Below, piece after piece: positions 24,990 to 33,255 of a stretch of DNA of 64,000 nt. Position numbers and translations under genes: made by a program. The notes beneath the pieces are model-generated. The model was not told the origin of the DNA, did not search any database, and saw nothing but the letters and a program-made list of their open reading frames with translations. This DNA comes from Guyparkeria hydrothermalis (lineage in GTDB: Bacteria > Pseudomonadota > Gammaproteobacteria > Halothiobacillales > Halothiobacillaceae), in NCBI RefSeq assembly GCF_023555385.1, contig NZ_JAJSED010000001.1, positions 1,895,501 through 1,959,500 on the forward strand. Reading direction: 5' to 3'. Position 1 is the first letter of the stretch. The number at the start of each line of letters is the position of its first letter.

Positions 24990-26011
24990 GGATTCGTATG
25001 CAGAAGGTTTCCGTGTCGGGGCGGCGTGCGAGCCGAGGCTTCACCCTGGTGGAGTTGATGATCGCGATGGTGCTTGGCCTCATCATCATCGGCGGAGTGA
25101 TCAGTGTGTTCATTGCCAACAAACAGACCTACCGCACCAACGAGGCGCTCAGCCAGGTGCAGGATCACGCCCGTACAGCATTTGAATTTCTCGCCCGGGA
25201 TATCCGCATGGCGGGCCTGACCGGTTGCGGCAATCTGGACAAGGTCGCCAATGTACTGAACAACAAGGACAGCGACTGGTACGCAAACTTCGACAACGCG
25301 GTGCGGGGTTACAACGAAGGGCAGGCTGATCCCGCCGCTGCCTTCGGCACTGGTGTTGCCGAGCGTGTTGCCGGCACGGACTCTTTCCAGACGCTCGGTG
25401 CGGCGGGGACTGGTTTTAGTGTGGCCAACCACAAGACGACCTCGGCCCAATTCAAGATCAACGAGTCGACGACGGACTTCTATGACGGGGCGCTGGTCAT
25501 TGTTTGTGACCCGGTTCAAGCCTCGATCATGCAGATCACGAACTACAACAGCAGCAACGTAACCGTGGTGCATAACACCGGGACCGGCGATCCGGGCAAT
25601 TGCTCCAAGGGCCTGGGTTATCCGACGGAATGCACCACCAATGGCAACGAATACGAATACGGCCCCAACTCCCAGATGGCGCTGCTGGAGGCAGCGGGCT
25701 GGTACGTCGGCAACAACCCTGCTGGCGGACGATCTCTTTACAAAGTTCAACTGGATGACCAATCCGGTGAGCCGATTGCACAAGCGATCGAGATGGTGCG
25801 CAACGTGACCAATATGCAGCTGACATATCACGTTCCAGGCAATTCCGCGTTTGTGGCGGCCTCTTCCGTCAGTGATGACGATTGGAGCGAGGTCGACGCG
25901 GTCCGCGTGTCTCTGGCTATGCAGAGCGACGATGATCGGGTTGGCACCGATGACGATGTGCTGCGCCGATCCATGTCCACCACTGTCACCATTCGCAACC
26001 GGGTGAACTGA
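24986..26011 (+). CDS. pilW: Minor pilin PilW, first copy
   Basis: Large minor pilin of 341 residues. The leader is cut at G18|FTLVEL, followed by the helix MIAMVLGLIIIGGVISVFIANKQ and the conserved FEFLARDIRMAG. The C-terminal part ends with the DGVR-like VDAVRVSL and IRNRVN. Overlaps pilV; pilX starts one base after its stop. Works with PilV, PilX and PilY1 at the pilus tip. Confidence 0.9.
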   Translation: MRIRMQKVSVSGRRASRGFTLVELMIAMVLGLIIIGGVISVFIANKQTYRTNEALSQVQDHARTAFEFLARDIRMAGLTGCGNLDKVANVLNNKDSDWYANFDNAVRGYNEGQADPAAAFGTGVAERVAGTDSFQTLGAAGTGFSVANHKTTSAQFKINESTTDFYDGALVIVCDPVQASIMQITNYNSSNVTVVHNTGTGDPGNCSKGLGYPTECTTNGNEYEYGPNSQMALLEAAGWYVGNNPAGGRSLYKVQLDDQSGEPIAQAIEMVRNVTNMQLTYHVPGNSAFVAASSVSDDDWSEVDAVRVSLAMQSDDDRVGTDDDVLRRSMSTTVTIRNRVN

Positions 26012-26012
26012 C

Positions 26013-26579
26013 ATGCAAGCGATTCAAACTCCGGATAGCCAACGAGGCATTGCCCTGATTGTGGCATTGGTGCTTTTGATTGCCGTGACGCTGGTGGGGT
26101 TGGCCTCCATTCGCGGCACGAGCCTCCAGGAATCCATGACGGCCAACCTGAATGATCGAGATGTTGCCTTACAGGCGGCCGAAGCGGCATTGCGGGTTGG
26201 CGGCGCTGCCGCGCTGAAAACCACTGCGGTTCAGTGGCGTGATTGTGCCGCGGACACGTGCGCTGATTCGGAATCGCCGCCGAATAGTGAGTGGGTCCGG
26301 GTTGACCAGGCGCCGGTACCCACAGCGTTGCAATATGACCCGGGAAACCTCGTGGCGGGCACGCCCGTCTTCGTGGTCGAGTACATGGGGCTGTGGCCGG
26401 AGTCGGATGATGTTGGCCAATACGGCGGTGCTGGCGACCTGGGCGAGGAGGCCAAGCTCAAGGGCTACGACTCGGTCAACTACAAGGTTCGGTTCTACCG
26501 GGTCACGGCTCGCAGCAGCCACCCGGATGACGATAACGGACGAGCCGCCGTCACACTGCAAGCCTGGTTCAAGGGCTAA
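26013..26579 (+). CDS. pilX: Minor pilin PilX, first copy
   Basis: Minor pilin of 188 residues. The leader is cut at G12|IALIV; as is common in PilX, there is no Glu at mature position 5. The conserved stretch SIRGTSLQESMTANL and QAAEAALR follow. The C-terminus ends LQAWFKG. Part of operon A. Confidence 0.88.
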   Translation: MQAIQTPDSQRGIALIVALVLLIAVTLVGLASIRGTSLQESMTANLNDRDVALQAAEAALRVGGAAALKTTAVQWRDCAADTCADSESPPNSEWVRVDQAPVPTALQYDPGNLVAGTPVFVVEYMGLWPESDDVGQYGGAGDLGEEAKLKGYDSVNYKVRFYRVTARSSHPDDDNGRAAVTLQAWFKG

Positions 26580-26590
26580 TGGAGTTTCCC

Positions 26591-29500
26591 ATGAAAACGA
26601 AACCGGCAATCGTGAAGAAGGCTCCCGGGACTCTTGGGCGTGTTGCTAGGGTCGCGGGTCTGGTCGCACCGATTCTGGCCGCCACGTTTGGCGGTTCCGC
26701 GGCCTACGCCGTGGAAATCGATCAGACACCGTTGGCCTCGCAGGTCAATGTGCCACCGAACATCATGTTCCTACTGGATGATTCCGAGGAAATGGGAAAG
26801 GATTATCTTCCGGGGTCCGTTGCCGACAGCGGTATAGATGCCTTAAGGAACGCGGCGGTGAACCGGCTCTATTACGATCCGGATCATCCGTACGAGGCCC
26901 CACCGGGGTATCCCCGCCTTGCGGATACTGCTGCGGCTCCCCTCGACGGACTGGAATCTGGAAGCGTTACCGCTGACATCCTGCTTTATACCGGCTCGTT
27001 CGACTATAGCGGTTCGGTTGTGGGGCAGAGTTCGAGTGATAACCACAAAGCTTTTGTATTTGTAGACGACGCCGGCGAAGAATATTACGTGCTGGAAAGT
27101 GGTAAGAATTGCCAGGACAGCATTCCTCCAGAAAGATGCCTCAACGTCGATGATGAGTTAGTGATTGATGGACAGGTGGTAACGGTCGATGGACAAGCCG
27201 TCACCATCGGGGAAAATATCAGCACTTGGTTTTCGTATTACCGCACCCGCTCTTTGATGGCTCGCTCCGGGCTTCTCCGTTCCATGAACGGCTTGGCCTC
27301 GGATGATTTTCGCCTCGGCTGGCGCACAACCAACGGCACCGATTTTGATTCTGGGGGGGTGCAGGATTTTTCCCTTGATACCAGCAAGACAAGCTTCCGC
27401 GCCTGGCTTGAGCAGGTTGGAGAATCAGGTTCATCGCCGCTTCGCACTGCCCTGAAACAGGTAGGCGATTACTACTCGACTTCCGATCCGTGGGGTGATT
27501 TCGCTTGTCGGTCCTCGTACACCATCGTCGTGACCCCGGGGAACTGGGGGCTCGACGACGATCCGGCCGTCGCCAATGCGGATGGTACGGCTGGCCCCAC
27601 TCATTCGAACGACAAGGGGCAGCGATATACCTACCCAGCTGAGCTGCCGTACGCCGACGATTACAGTAATTCGCTGGCCGACGTGGCCATGAAGTACTGG
27701 AAGAATGATCTCCGGGGAACGCTGGTCGACCACGTTGCGCCGAACGGCTCGGACCCGGCTTTCTGGCAGCATATGGTCACGCTTGGTGTCGGTATCGGTC
27801 TGACGCCGGAAGACTCGGACGGCAATGTTATCGATGCCGATGCAATTTTCGACTGGGCGCGTGGCGGTACAGCACTTGCCGGCTTCTCCTGGCCCGACCC
27901 AACCGTTCAGGCTGACGGCGGGGCATCCGACCTGTTGCATGCCGCCGTCAATGGCCATGGCGAGTTCTTTTCCGCTTTCGGCTCCCAGGATTTTGCCGAG
28001 GTGATCGAGGCGGCTTTGGAGCGTGCGCAGGCGCGGGCGGGCACCAACGCCAGTCTGGCGGCCAGTTCCACCCAGATCACCGAAGATACCTATACCTATC
28101 AGGCGACCTACGACACCGAAAACTGGGCGGGCAACCTGAAGGCCTACCGCATTGACCCCTACACCAAGCAGATCGAGCCCTTCCCGACGTGGGAAGCGGC
28201 GACCGAGCTAGCGGATCGCACACCCAGTACTCGAGATATCCTGACGTTCGACGGGCAAAGCGAAGTCAATTTGACGCTGGCCAACCTGACGGGGACCCAA
28301 CAGGAAGCCTTGGGCGGGACGGACGCTGCGCGACAGGCGATGCTGGATTACCTTTGGGGCGATGATGGCACTCTGCGTGCGAGGACCACCCCGCTTGGCG
28401 ATATCGTTCATTCCGGCCCCGTATACGTTGGTCAGCCCGTGGGGAACCTCTACAGCGGGATGACCTTTACCGGGGCTGTCGAGTACTTCGGCTTTGCCAC
28501 CTATCCGCAAGTCAACGATATCAATCCCGATCAGACCGGTATCGCCGATGTGGACCCGGCCATCTACGTGGCATCCAACGACGGCATGCTGCATGGCTTT
28601 GATCCCTCTACCGGCGAAGAGAGGGTTGCCTACCTTCCCGGTTCGGTGATTACCGGCGGTTTGAATGTCGAAACCGGCACTATCCCGGCGGATGGTGAGC
28701 CCGGATACGATGACCTTGTCGCGCGCTTGGCTGATGTCGACTACGACGCGACCGCACACCGGTTCTTTAACGACGGTCAGATTACCGTGGCCAGTGCCTA
28801 TCTCTCCGGCGAATGGCGCCGCGTTCTGGTGGGGACCACCGGTCGTGGTCCGGCAAAGGCGGTCTATGCGCTGGATGTGACCTATCCGGATCAGGTCTCT
28901 GTGCTTTGGGAGCGATACGCGGGTGACGGCCGGACCGGCAGTGCGTACATCGGTCAGATCACTGGCAAGGCTACGGTGGTCCAGACGGCGGACGCGCAGT
29001 GGTCGGCCCTGCTGGGGAACGGTCTTAATAGTGTCTCCGGGGAATCGGCGTTGCTGCAGTTCAACCTGGCGACCGGCGATCTGCGCGTGCATACGGCGGG
29101 CCCCGGTACCGATAACGGTCTCGCTGCTCCGGCCTGGTTCGATACCACGATGCCGGCCGATGGCATTCAGGACGTTGCCTATGCCGGTGATCGACAGGGT
29201 GCGGTCTGGCGTTTTGACCTTGCTGGTCTTTCGGCGCCGACAAATGACTCGATTACGGCTGCAACGGCCACCCAAGCTTTCCAGACGGATGTGAATCAGC
29301 CGATCACCGCCGGTATGCGCGCAGCCGTGGATCCGGAGACGGGGAATCGCTGGGTTTTCTTCGGCACTGGGCAGTACCTATCTGCAAGCGATCGCACGAC
29401 GGACGCCCTGCAGACTTGGTACGGACTTAAGGTCTGGGATAACGAAGGTGATACGCCGGCGCTGAACCTGACCGACTTGTCGGGTGGGAAAGCGGCGCTG

Positions 29501-30064
29501 ACCGAACGCTCCATCGTGGCTCAAATTGAGCCTGACGGGGATGCGCCTGGGGCGCGGTATTTCACACATGACCGGCCGCTTGATGCCGACGGTAATCCAT
29601 CAACCCCACCCCCTGCGGCGACCGAGGGTTGGTATATCGATCTCCAGGATCCTGATGCAATCGATCCCACCGGGGAGCGGATGTATGAACCCAACCAGTA
29701 TCGAGGTGGTCTGTTGACGGGTTTGAGTCTCGTGCCGGAAGCGGGTGACTCCTGCAGCCTGTCCGGGGCGTCCTGGCTGATGACCATCAATGCTTTCTCT
29801 GGCACCAACGTGAACGCGCCATTCATTGATGTGAACGGTGACGGTGTAGTCGACTCGTCGGATTCCCTGACGCTTGATGGGCAGGTCTATGGCGGTGGAT
29901 CTGTCGGCTTCTCGACGCTTGCCAACGACCCGATCATGGTGGGTAATAGCATGTTCATCAGCTTTGAGGATGGCAGTGTCGGTTCGTTCCAGACCTCGGG
30001 GGGTATTGGTCTCGAACTGGACGAGCCGATACGAGCCTCCTGGCGTGAGCTCGTGATCGATTAA
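26591..30064 (+). CDS. pilY1: PilY1-like type IV pilus tip adhesin, first copy
   Basis: Secreted pilus-tip protein of 1157 residues. The ATG at 26591 has GGAG six bases before it; an ATG at 26579 overlaps the pilX stop and lacks a site. A signal peptide ends near AYA. An N-terminal region starts with FLLDDSEEM, a degenerate VWA/MIDAS-like site. The C-terminal PilY1 propeller contains YVASNDGMLHGFD (about 658) and RVLVGTTGRG. A loop DVNGDGVVD near residue 1080 has calcium-binding spacing. AT-ending codons are visibly more frequent than in neighbouring housekeeping genes. Confidence 0.9.
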   Translation: MKTKPAIVKKAPGTLGRVARVAGLVAPILAATFGGSAAYAVEIDQTPLASQVNVPPNIMFLLDDSEEMGKDYLPGSVADSGIDALRNAAVNRLYYDPDHPYEAPPGYPRLADTAAAPLDGLESGSVTADILLYTGSFDYSGSVVGQSSSDNHKAFVFVDDAGEEYYVLESGKNCQDSIPPERCLNVDDELVIDGQVVTVDGQAVTIGENISTWFSYYRTRSLMARSGLLRSMNGLASDDFRLGWRTTNGTDFDSGGVQDFSLDTSKTSFRAWLEQVGESGSSPLRTALKQVGDYYSTSDPWGDFACRSSYTIVVTPGNWGLDDDPAVANADGTAGPTHSNDKGQRYTYPAELPYADDYSNSLADVAMKYWKNDLRGTLVDHVAPNGSDPAFWQHMVTLGVGIGLTPEDSDGNVIDADAIFDWARGGTALAGFSWPDPTVQADGGASDLLHAAVNGHGEFFSAFGSQDFAEVIEAALERAQARAGTNASLAASSTQITEDTYTYQATYDTENWAGNLKAYRIDPYTKQIEPFPTWEAATELADRTPSTRDILTFDGQSEVNLTLANLTGTQQEALGGTDAARQAMLDYLWGDDGTLRARTTPLGDIVHSGPVYVGQPVGNLYSGMTFTGAVEYFGFATYPQVNDINPDQTGIADVDPAIYVASNDGMLHGFDPSTGEERVAYLPGSVITGGLNVETGTIPADGEPGYDDLVARLADVDYDATAHRFFNDGQITVASAYLSGEWRRVLVGTTGRGPAKAVYALDVTYPDQVSVLWERYAGDGRTGSAYIGQITGKATVVQTADAQWSALLGNGLNSVSGESALLQFNLATGDLRVHTAGPGTDNGLAAPAWFDTTMPADGIQDVAYAGDRQGAVWRFDLAGLSAPTNDSITAATATQAFQTDVNQPITAGMRAAVDPETGNRWVFFGTGQYLSASDRTTDALQTWYGLKVWDNEGDTPALNLTDLSGGKAALTERSIVAQIEPDGDAPGARYFTHDRPLDADGNPSTPPPAATEGWYIDLQDPDAIDPTGERMYEPNQYRGGLLTGLSLVPEAGDSCSLSGASWLMTINAFSGTNVNAPFIDVNGDGVVDSSDSLTLDGQVYGGGSVGFSTLANDPIMVGNSMFISFEDGSVGSFQTSGGIGLELDEPIRASWRELVID

Positions 30065-30077
30065 CAAGGAGAGCAGG

Positions 30078-30551
30078 ATGCACTGGAACAGCAACAGAGT
30101 TGGACGAGGCTTTACGCTGATCGAGCTGATGATCGTGGTAGCGATCATTGGCATCATCGCGGCGATTGCCTACCCCGCATACACGCAGCACGTGGTGAAG
30201 ACCAAGCGTGCGGCAGCGGCAGCCTGCCTCTCGGAGCAGGCCAATTACATGGAACGTTTCTATACCACCAATCTGCGTTACGACGTCGATTCGGCGGGAA
30301 CGGACAATCCGCTGTCTTCGGGTGACCTTGAGCTCAGTTGCATGTCCGATAACGAAACTGGTCAGGATTACACCTACAGTGTGGCCAACTTAGACCGATC
30401 GACCTATAGGTTAGAGGCCGACCCTAAGGGGTTGCAGGCCACAAGGGACACTACGTGTGACCCACTGGTTTTGGACCAAGCTGGCACTCGAGGCGTAGGT
30501 CTTGATGGCAATGGAGACCCTGATACAACAAACGTCGGGGACTGTTGGTAG
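30078..30551 (+). CDS. pilE: Type IV pilin PilE
   Basis: Pilin-like subunit of 157 residues. The leader is cut at G11|FTLIEL, followed by a classic hydrophobic helix (MIVVAIIGIIAAIAYPAY). A short C-terminal domain has cysteines near CLSEQ, LSCMSD, TTCDP and the terminal DCW. Last gene of operon A; it has no counterpart in operon B. Such PilE proteins are minor pilins in Pseudomonas-like systems. Confidence 0.88.
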   Translation: MHWNSNRVGRGFTLIELMIVVAIIGIIAAIAYPAYTQHVVKTKRAAAAACLSEQANYMERFYTTNLRYDVDSAGTDNPLSSGDLELSCMSDNETGQDYTYSVANLDRSTYRLEADPKGLQATRDTTCDPLVLDQAGTRGVGLDGNGDPDTTNVGDCW

Positions 30552-30579
30552 CCCAGGATTCAGGACAACTGACTATTTG

Positions 30580-30608
30580 AAACGGGCGCAGGAAAGCGCC
30601 CGTTTGCA
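30580..30608 (+). terminator. Terminator of pilus operon A
   Basis: Perfect 10-bp stem, AAACGGGCGC (30580-30589) and GCGCCCGTTT (30596-30605), with loop AGGAAA, followed by a weak T-rich tail. It separates operon A from operon B, so the two are probably transcribed independently. Confidence 0.75.
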
Positions 30609-30641
30609 TTTCACAATCGCAGGACAAGGGAGTCCGTATGT

Positions 30642-30935
30642 TTATGGACGAGCAAATGGCCTGCCAGCGAGCCCCGTCTGTTTACGCCGCTTACTCGGAT
30701 AGGACGATGGCTTCTTTTCCCCTCTTATGGCGTCACGTGCTGCTCGTCGGGCATAGGCCGCTTCCGCGGTGAGGCCTTCCCGCGTGGACCGATAGCTGGT
30801 AATGTGCCAGCCTAATTGAATTGTGCGTTCGACCAAGGATGGTCGGACTCGATTGATTGCCACGAGGCGTTGCCCGGCAGTCGACTTTGACGTGACAAGG
30901 ATGTCGCCATGTGTACCGATTCTGTTCGCGGCCAC
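30642..30935 (-). CDS. Weakly supported small hypothetical ORF
   Basis: A 97-codon frame from a GTG at 30935, bounded upstream by a stop. The product is basic, with a passage RTIQLGWHITSYRSTREG that looks protein-like. Codon third positions are less GC-rich than in sure genes of the window, and no ribosome site is visible. I do not recognise it. It fills the otherwise empty gap 30552-30908 between the two pilus operons and may be a remnant of an inserted gene or simply non-coding. Confidence 0.22.
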   Translation of the reverse strand: MAANRIGTHGDILVTSKSTAGQRLVAINRVRPSLVERTIQLGWHITSYRSTREGLTAEAAYARRAARDAIRGEKKPSSYPSKRRKQTGLAGRPFARP

Positions 30936-31517
30936 GTTCGTGGTCGCTCAATGTTTCTACGTTGTTTCTATCGCGGCGCCCACGAATCCGTGCCTGGCGC
31001 TCGGCCTGCTGTGTCCGACTGCGTCGTCTTGCCGCGATCGTCCTTTCCCTCCCGCCATCTCTTGCCCGCCCAAGCGGGGGTCGGGCTGATCGAGGTGCTG
31101 GTCGCCGTCCTCGTTCTGTCGATCGGTTTTTTCGGCATGGCCAAACTGCAGTCGCAAGCGTTGGCCAGCGCCAATAGTGCCGCAGCCCACCAGATGGGTA
31201 CCGTGGCCAGTTATTCGATGTTCGATTCGATGCGCATCGACACCGAGGGCGTGGCGCGCGGGGATTACGACAGCGTTTCGATCACCGTCCCGGAGGACCC
31301 CGCCGATTGCGCATCGGGGGGCATCGGACATGGCGGGGCACTGGCCGTCCGGCATCAGCAGGAATGGTGCGCCCAACTGGGCTTGCTGGCCGGTCCGTCG
31401 ACGACCGGTGAAATCGAGCGCCTGTCAGGCGACCAATACCGCATCATCATCACCTTTGCCGAACACGCCATGGCGGACGTCGAATCGCGTGTCTTGTCGA
31501 CGAGGGCGCGGCTGTGA
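30909..31517 (+). CDS. pilV: Minor pilin PilV, second copy (start uncertain)
   Basis: PilV paralogue. The mature part starts at VGLIEVLVAVLVLSIGFFGMA and contains SYSMFDSMRID, matching the first PilV in layout. The start is unclear. An ATG at 30909 has AAGGA at a good distance but gives a 58-residue leader, far longer than usual; other candidates are an ATG at 30951 and a TTG at 31029, which would give a 16-residue leader. First gene of operon B, which lacks a leading fimT. Overlaps pilW by TGATG. Confidence 0.8.
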   Translation: MCTDSVRGHVRGRSMFLRCFYRGAHESVPGARPAVSDCVVLPRSSFPSRHLLPAQAGVGLIEVLVAVLVLSIGFFGMAKLQSQALASANSAAAHQMGTVASYSMFDSMRIDTEGVARGDYDSVSITVPEDPADCASGGIGHGGALAVRHQQEWCAQLGLLAGPSTTGEIERLSGDQYRIIITFAEHAMADVESRVLSTRARL

Positions 31518-32518
31518 TGCCGTGCGCCGCAAACCGCCGGTTTCCCCTCGCCATGCCCGTGAAGGGGTTCTCGTTGGTCGAGCTGATGATCGCGATGGTG
31601 CTCGGGCTGATTGTCTTGGCCGGCGTGGGCAGCGTCTTTCTCGCCAACAAGCAGAGCTATGCCACCAACCAGGCACTGGCCCGCGTTCAAGATGCAGTGC
31701 GGACAGCCCACGCGTTCGTCGGCCGTGAAGTGCGCGTCGCAGGGTACGGGCGGACCTGTGCAATCGAGGCATTGCCCATTCACGTGATCGCGGATCCCGC
31801 GCCGGATCTGGACTCTTTCGGCCTCGATGGTGCCGACGGGATCGAGGCTCTGGTCGGGGCGGTTGCCGGCGCCGGCGAGCGAATCGGCAGTATCGAGGTG
31901 CCCGCGGACAGTTCTATCTTGACGGTTCGGCACTTTCCCGCCGGCAGCGATTCGATCGCGGAACTCGCCGGCCAGGTCAATGTGACGAATGCCAACGTGC
32001 AGATCATGCATAACCGGCCCGGTTTCGAGATGGGCGATGTCGTGATGGTGACGGACTGTCGTCAAGCCGACGTATTCCGGGTCACCAACCGCCCTGAATC
32101 GGGCAACGGGAAGACGACATTGGCTCACGGCAACTCCGCCAATACGGCCAATGCCCTGTCACGTGAGTACGGTCGCGACGCGTTCGTTTTTCGCCTTGAC
32201 GATTACCGCAGCACGACTTTCTTTGTGGGGCAAAACGCCGAGGGCGGGCGTTCCCTGTACCAGCGGGTGAATGACCGTTCTTCGGACGAGCTGGTTCGAG
32301 GGGTTGAGGACATGCGCCTGGGTTTTCACCGAGCCGACGTCGTCGATGACTATGAAAGCGAAGTGAACGGCTGGGGACCGGCCGAGTGGGCTGATGTGGA
32401 CGGGGTTCGGATGGAGCTTGTGCTGTCCGACGCCGAGGGGCGCCGAGGCATCAACGGCCAACCGCTCTCCCGACCCCTTACCGCGGTCTTTGCCGTTCGC
32501 AACAGGATGGACCCATGA
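31517..32518 (+). CDS. pilW: Minor pilin PilW, second copy
   Basis: PilW paralogue of 333 residues. The leader is cut at G17|FSLVEL and the helix MIAMVLGLIVLAGVGSVFLA is nearly the same as in the first copy; the rest is diverged. Conserved landmarks are FVGREVRVAGYG and the C-terminal VRMELVLSDAEG and VRNRMDP. A GTG at 31514 is also in frame. Overlaps pilX by ATGA. Confidence 0.88.
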   Translation: MPCAANRRFPLAMPVKGFSLVELMIAMVLGLIVLAGVGSVFLANKQSYATNQALARVQDAVRTAHAFVGREVRVAGYGRTCAIEALPIHVIADPAPDLDSFGLDGADGIEALVGAVAGAGERIGSIEVPADSSILTVRHFPAGSDSIAELAGQVNVTNANVQIMHNRPGFEMGDVVMVTDCRQADVFRVTNRPESGNGKTTLAHGNSANTANALSREYGRDAFVFRLDDYRSTTFFVGQNAEGGRSLYQRVNDRSSDELVRGVEDMRLGFHRADVVDDYESEVNGWGPAEWADVDGVRMELVLSDAEGRRGINGQPLSRPLTAVFAVRNRMDP

Positions 32519-33162
32519 AGCCAGATCGTCGAATGCTAGCTAGGGTGGGAAATATGTCGTGCCCGTCATCAGGGGTGATGTGCGGCGTCACAGGTGGCGG
32601 GGAACGTGGAGTGGCACTGGCCGCCGCGCTGGTGCTGCTCGTTACGGTCACCCTGCTCGGGTTGGCTGCCATCCGCGGGACCAGCATGCAGGAGCAGCTT
32701 GCCGGCAACAGTTTCGACCGGGAGCGGGCCTTTCAGGCCGCGGAGTCCGCACTGCGTATCGCGGAGGACCGGGTGCGAGACGAGGCGGACGCGATGTCGT
32801 TCGACGTTGAGGGAAGCGATTGCACCTTGCCCGATGTGGATTGCCCGGATGATCCGACCCGGGATACGCGGCTGGCGGACCATTGGACGACCGTGCCCCG
32901 GGGCTCGGGGCCGCGCCAGTTCCCGGCCCAATCGGATGAGGTGCGCCCCCAGTACCTCGTGCAGAAGGTTCATTGCCCATCAGGGTCTGGCAGGGCGACA
33001 GCGGACGGGCGTGACACCTCGCGCGATCAAGACCGTTCCGTCTTCCACCAGTTCTCGGCCAACGGCCAATGCTATCGGGCGACGGCACGGGGCCTGGATC
33101 CGTCCCGCTCGGAGAATGCGGCCCGCGCGAAGGTGGTGGTCCAAAGCGAACTTCGCCGTTGA
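32515..33162 (+). CDS. pilX: Minor pilin PilX, second copy
   Basis: PilX paralogue of 215 residues. The probable cleavage site is G32|VALAAAL; the leader may be shorter if the ATG at 32533 or 32554 is used. It keeps the PilX signature AIRGTSMQEQLAGN and FQAAESALR. The C-terminal half is richer in Asp and Arg than the first copy. It is followed by an 84-93-base gap holding two hairpins before the second pilY1. Confidence 0.84.
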   Translation: MKPDRRMLARVGNMSCPSSGVMCGVTGGGERGVALAAALVLLVTVTLLGLAAIRGTSMQEQLAGNSFDRERAFQAAESALRIAEDRVRDEADAMSFDVEGSDCTLPDVDCPDDPTRDTRLADHWTTVPRGSGPRQFPAQSDEVRPQYLVQKVHCPSGSGRATADGRDTSRDQDRSVFHQFSANGQCYRATARGLDPSRSENAARAKVVVQSELRR

Positions 33163-33174
33163 ACTCGAACGATC

Positions 33175-33225
33175 GAGCCCACTGAACCGTTTGGGCTCAT
33201 TACTTATCGGGGCAAGGATGCCCCG
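33175..33225 (+). other. Two hairpins between pilX and pilY1 of operon B
   Basis: GAGCCC (33175-33180) pairs with GGGCTC (33193-33198), and CGGGGC (33208-33213) pairs with GCCCCG (33220-33225). Neither has a T-run. They may stabilise mRNA ends or reduce pilY1 expression. Confidence 0.45.
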
Positions 33226-33255
33226 ATTGACTTGTCTGGCTCAGGGATGCCTCTC

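Noticed and set aside
30823-31089. An 88-codon plus-strand frame with a hydrophobic stretch
   Set aside because: Overlaps the second pilV in another frame, with no ribosome site and no family likeness.
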